From: Longimycelium tulufanense
GTDB taxonomy: Bacteria > Actinomycetota > Actinomycetes > Mycobacteriales > Pseudonocardiaceae
Reading direction: 5' to 3'
NCBI RefSeq assembly: GCF_014645795.1
Contig: NZ_BMMK01000003.1
Location: 208,379-272,378 of the forward strand
DNA: 64,000 nt
Position 1 is the first letter of the stretch, and each line of letters starts with the position of its first letter. Below the pieces are notes generated by a model. It ran no database searches and was not told the origin of the DNA. It saw nothing but the letters and a program-made list of their open reading frames with translations. The position numbers and the translations under genes were made by a program. This document shows positions 62,475 through 64,000 of the stretch, piece by piece.

Positions 62475-63227
62475 TCAGTGGCCGCCGGGCATGAGCTGGG
62501 GGGCCAGTGGCGCCCGCGGGAAGTACGAGGGAGTGGTCAGGTCCTGGTGGGTCCGGGGGCCGAGGTCCGCCGGATCGGCCGCCGCACCGGCGCTCGCCGG
62601 GGCCGGGATCGGGCGGGAGGGCGCGGGAACCCGGGTCTCCTCGCGGCGGGCGGTGGCGGGCCCGGCGTTGGCCGGCTGCACCCGCGGCGCCTCCGGTTGG
62701 CCGGAGCCGGCGGCCGGCGGCTGCACCCCCCAGTTGACCAGCGCGAGCGTCCCGAGCACGAGGCCGGAGACGACGACGCCGGCGCCCTGCCGCACACGGC
62801 GGCCGGTGCGCCGGCCAAGAACATGGGGGCCGTTGCCCAGGGGCGCGCTCGACCCGATCCGGGGAGCACTGCCGATGGGTTTGTTCTCACCCTGGTCACC
62901 GGATCGCCCGGATGATCGGAGCATCGCGACGAGCTGGCCGTCCTCGGTGACCGCCAGGTTGTCGGGCGAGCGCGGCAGGTCGACGTGCTGCGGGATGTCG
63001 CGCAGGGCGGCGAGCAGGCCGGCCGGCGTGGCCGGCGTCGGTGCCCCACGCACCGCGGCCCGTGCCTGCCGTTGCGCGGCCGCCTCCGCGGCGCACAGCG
63101 GGCACCGGGCGAGGTGCGCCGCGGCCCGGTCCCTGGCCATCGGCGACAGCTCACCGTCGACGAACGCCACCACGGCATCCGGCGCCAGGTGCTGTGCCCC
63201 GAGCGCCCATCCGCGCAGGTCGTTCAT
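62475..63227 (-). CDS. rseA: Anti-sigma factor with ZAS zinc motif (RseA-like)
   Basis: 250 residues. An N-terminal anti-sigma zinc (ZAS) motif HxxxCxxC is at H38, C42 and C45. A single membrane segment (GVVVSGLVLGTLALVNWG) is followed by a Pro-rich extracytoplasmic tail. It should bind the adjacent SigE and hold it inactive until a signal or proteolysis releases it. Its start is 7 bp past the sigE stop. Confidence 0.9.
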   Translation of the reverse strand: MNDLRGWALGAQHLAPDAVVAFVDGELSPMARDRAAAHLARCPLCAAEAAAQRQARAAVRGAPTPATPAGLLAALRDIPQHVDLPRSPDNLAVTEDGQLVAMLRSSGRSGDQGENKPIGSAPRIGSSAPLGNGPHVLGRRTGRRVRQGAGVVVSGLVLGTLALVNWGVQPPAAGSGQPEAPRVQPANAGPATARREETRVPAPSRPIPAPASAGAAADPADLGPRTHQDLTTPSYFPRAPLAPQLMPGGH

Positions 63228-63233
63228 GCTGCC

Positions 63234-63818
63234 TCAGTCCTCCCGAGCACCACTGCGGCGGCGCTCCAGCGCCGCCTTCAGGGCCTGCCGGCCACGGTGG
63301 ATCCTGCTCCGGACGGTGCCGAGCTTCACCCCCAGTGTGGCCCCGATCTCCTCGTAGGACAGTCCTTCCACGTCGCACAACACCACGGCGGCGCGGAACT
63401 CCGGCGGCAGCTCGTCCAGTGCCGCCTGCAGATCCGGGTCCAGGTGGGTGTCGGCGTAGACCTGCTCGGGGCTGGGCCCGCCGCCTGGCAGCCGGTCGGT
63501 GTCCTCGGGCAGGCCCTCCATGCGCAGCCGCGCACGGCGCCGCGCCATGTCCAGGAACAGGTTGGTGGTGATTCGGTGCAGCCAGCCCTCGAAGGTGCCG
63601 GGCTTGTAGGCGGCCAGGGAGCGGAAGACCCGGATGAACGTCTCCTGGGTCAGGTCCTCGGCGTCGTGCTGGTTGCCGGTGAGCCGGAAGGCGAGCCGGT
63701 AGACGCGGTCGGCGTGCTCCCGGACCACCTCGTCCCACGACGGCGGCGTCCAGCCCGCCCCCTCGCCTGGGGCGGCGGTCGGGATGGCGCTGGGCGCTGC
63801 GGTGGTCTGCGTGCGCAT
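63234..63818 (-). CDS. sigE: ECF sigma factor SigE-like
   Basis: About 194 residues from ATG 63818. Region 2 carries [17 protein letters not shown] and the highly conserved [17 protein letters not shown]. Region 4 is [40 protein letters not shown]. It is close to Mtb SigE by recall. It directs the envelope-stress response with the downstream anti-sigma gene and probably controls htrA. An ECF-type promoter lies just upstream. Confidence 0.95.
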   Translation of the reverse strand: MRTQTTAAPSAIPTAAPGEGAGWTPPSWDEVVREHADRVYRLAFRLTGNQHDAEDLTQETFIRVFRSLAAYKPGTFEGWLHRITTNLFLDMARRRARLRMEGLPEDTDRLPGGGPSPEQVYADTHLDPDLQAALDELPPEFRAAVVLCDVEGLSYEEIGATLGVKLGTVRSRIHRGRQALKAALERRRSGARED

Positions 63819-63860
63819 CGTGCGGTAGGGCACCTCCTGGCGGGCTGGTCTGCCCTCTCG

Positions 63861-63889
63861 TGAACGTGCACGGGGAGGCTGGTGTTCCC
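63861..63889 (-). promoter_or_regulatory. ECF-type promoter upstream of sigE (autoregulation)
   Basis: On the minus strand, GGGAAC (63884-63889) and CGTTCA (63861-63866) are separated by 17 nt, matching the ECF consensus GGAAC-N17/18-GTT. It ends 43 nt before the sigE start, consistent with autoregulation. Confidence 0.65.
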
Positions 63890-64000
63890 GTGCTCCCGCT
63901 CGGTGGCTGTCGGGTCGGTGACGTCACAGTGGCAGCGTCATGACGTCGAGCCCAGCTTCCCCGCTGGTGGTGAGGCGACCGTGAGAGCCACCTGAGAACA

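Noticed and set aside
60646-63357. 903-codon plus-strand frame antisense to htrA and rseA
   Set aside because: Shadow of codon bias; the HtrA and anti-sigma proteins on the minus strand have complete catalytic and zinc motifs.

Overview
This is chromosomal DNA of a high-GC actinomycete. Coding density, wobble-position GC and gene families point to the Pseudonocardiales (the Saccharomonospora / Saccharopolyspora / Amycolatopsis group), but the genus cannot be fixed from the sequence alone. No rRNA, tRNA, CRISPR array, transposase or phage gene was found. Two gene orders match, from recall, conserved blocks of Mycobacterium tuberculosis: moeZ / DUF3152 / TetR / DUF3107 / ferritin-like / RhlE / beta-propeller (Rv3206c-Rv3212) at about 8.9-21.8 kb, and sigE / rseA / htrA / tatB / mrp plus the Rv1234-lpqY-sugABC block (Rv1221-Rv1237) at about 40.9-63.8 kb.

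Layout. 1-7.5 kb is assimilatory nitrate metabolism on the minus strand: molybdopterin nitrate reductase, its FAD/[2Fe-2S] electron-transfer partner, the NarK transporter, and NirB, which runs off the left edge and has a good GlnR-type box upstream. 7.8-12.4 kb holds an APH-fold protein, MoeZ, a DUF3152 membrane metzincin-like protein and an alpha/beta hydrolase. 12.5-17.3 kb holds two TetR regulators and an uncharacterised SDR / AurF-like diiron oxygenase / hydrolase operon, divergent from a TetR gene followed by a DUF4873 gene, with a palindromic operator between. 17.5-24.1 kb holds DUF3107, a ferritin-like protein, RhlE, a propeller protein, a hydrolase and a RecB-type nuclease. 24.2-26.4 kb is a small lower-GC accessory island: a WhiJ-like XRE/DUF5753 regulator coupled to a DUF397 protein, flanked by four small genes.

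26.4-40.4 kb holds a PHP phosphoesterase, a bacterial PH-domain protein with a 52-aa membrane partner, Nudix, a decayed DUF2332 fragment, a MaoC-like hydratase, CorA, a tiny membrane peptide, MgtC in an operon with an ABC importer that has no visible binding protein, an intact DUF2332 gene, a phosphoesterase overlapping a ParB-like gene, and a membrane protein. 40.9-47.2 kb holds a LpqY-SugABC-like trehalose importer, an Rv1234-like membrane protein and an acyl-CoA dehydrogenase. 47.7-58.5 kb holds a small zinc ribbon, two tandem GT39-like glycosyltransferases, a 1137-aa patatin-like protein, a CitE-type lyase, a Nudix hydrolase and MarR. 58.8-63.8 kb is the envelope-stress block mrp, tatB, htrA, rseA, sigE; an ECF-type promoter precedes sigE, suggesting autoregulation.

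The most interesting under-described parts are the SDR/diiron/hydrolase/TetR/DUF4873 locus, the MgtC-ABC operon, the WhiJ-like island with its inverted repeat, the coupled phosphoesterase/ParB-like pair, and paired DnaA-box-like 9-mers two helical turns apart at two intergenic sites. Long uninterrupted frames antisense to most genes are codon-bias shadows and are not annotated.
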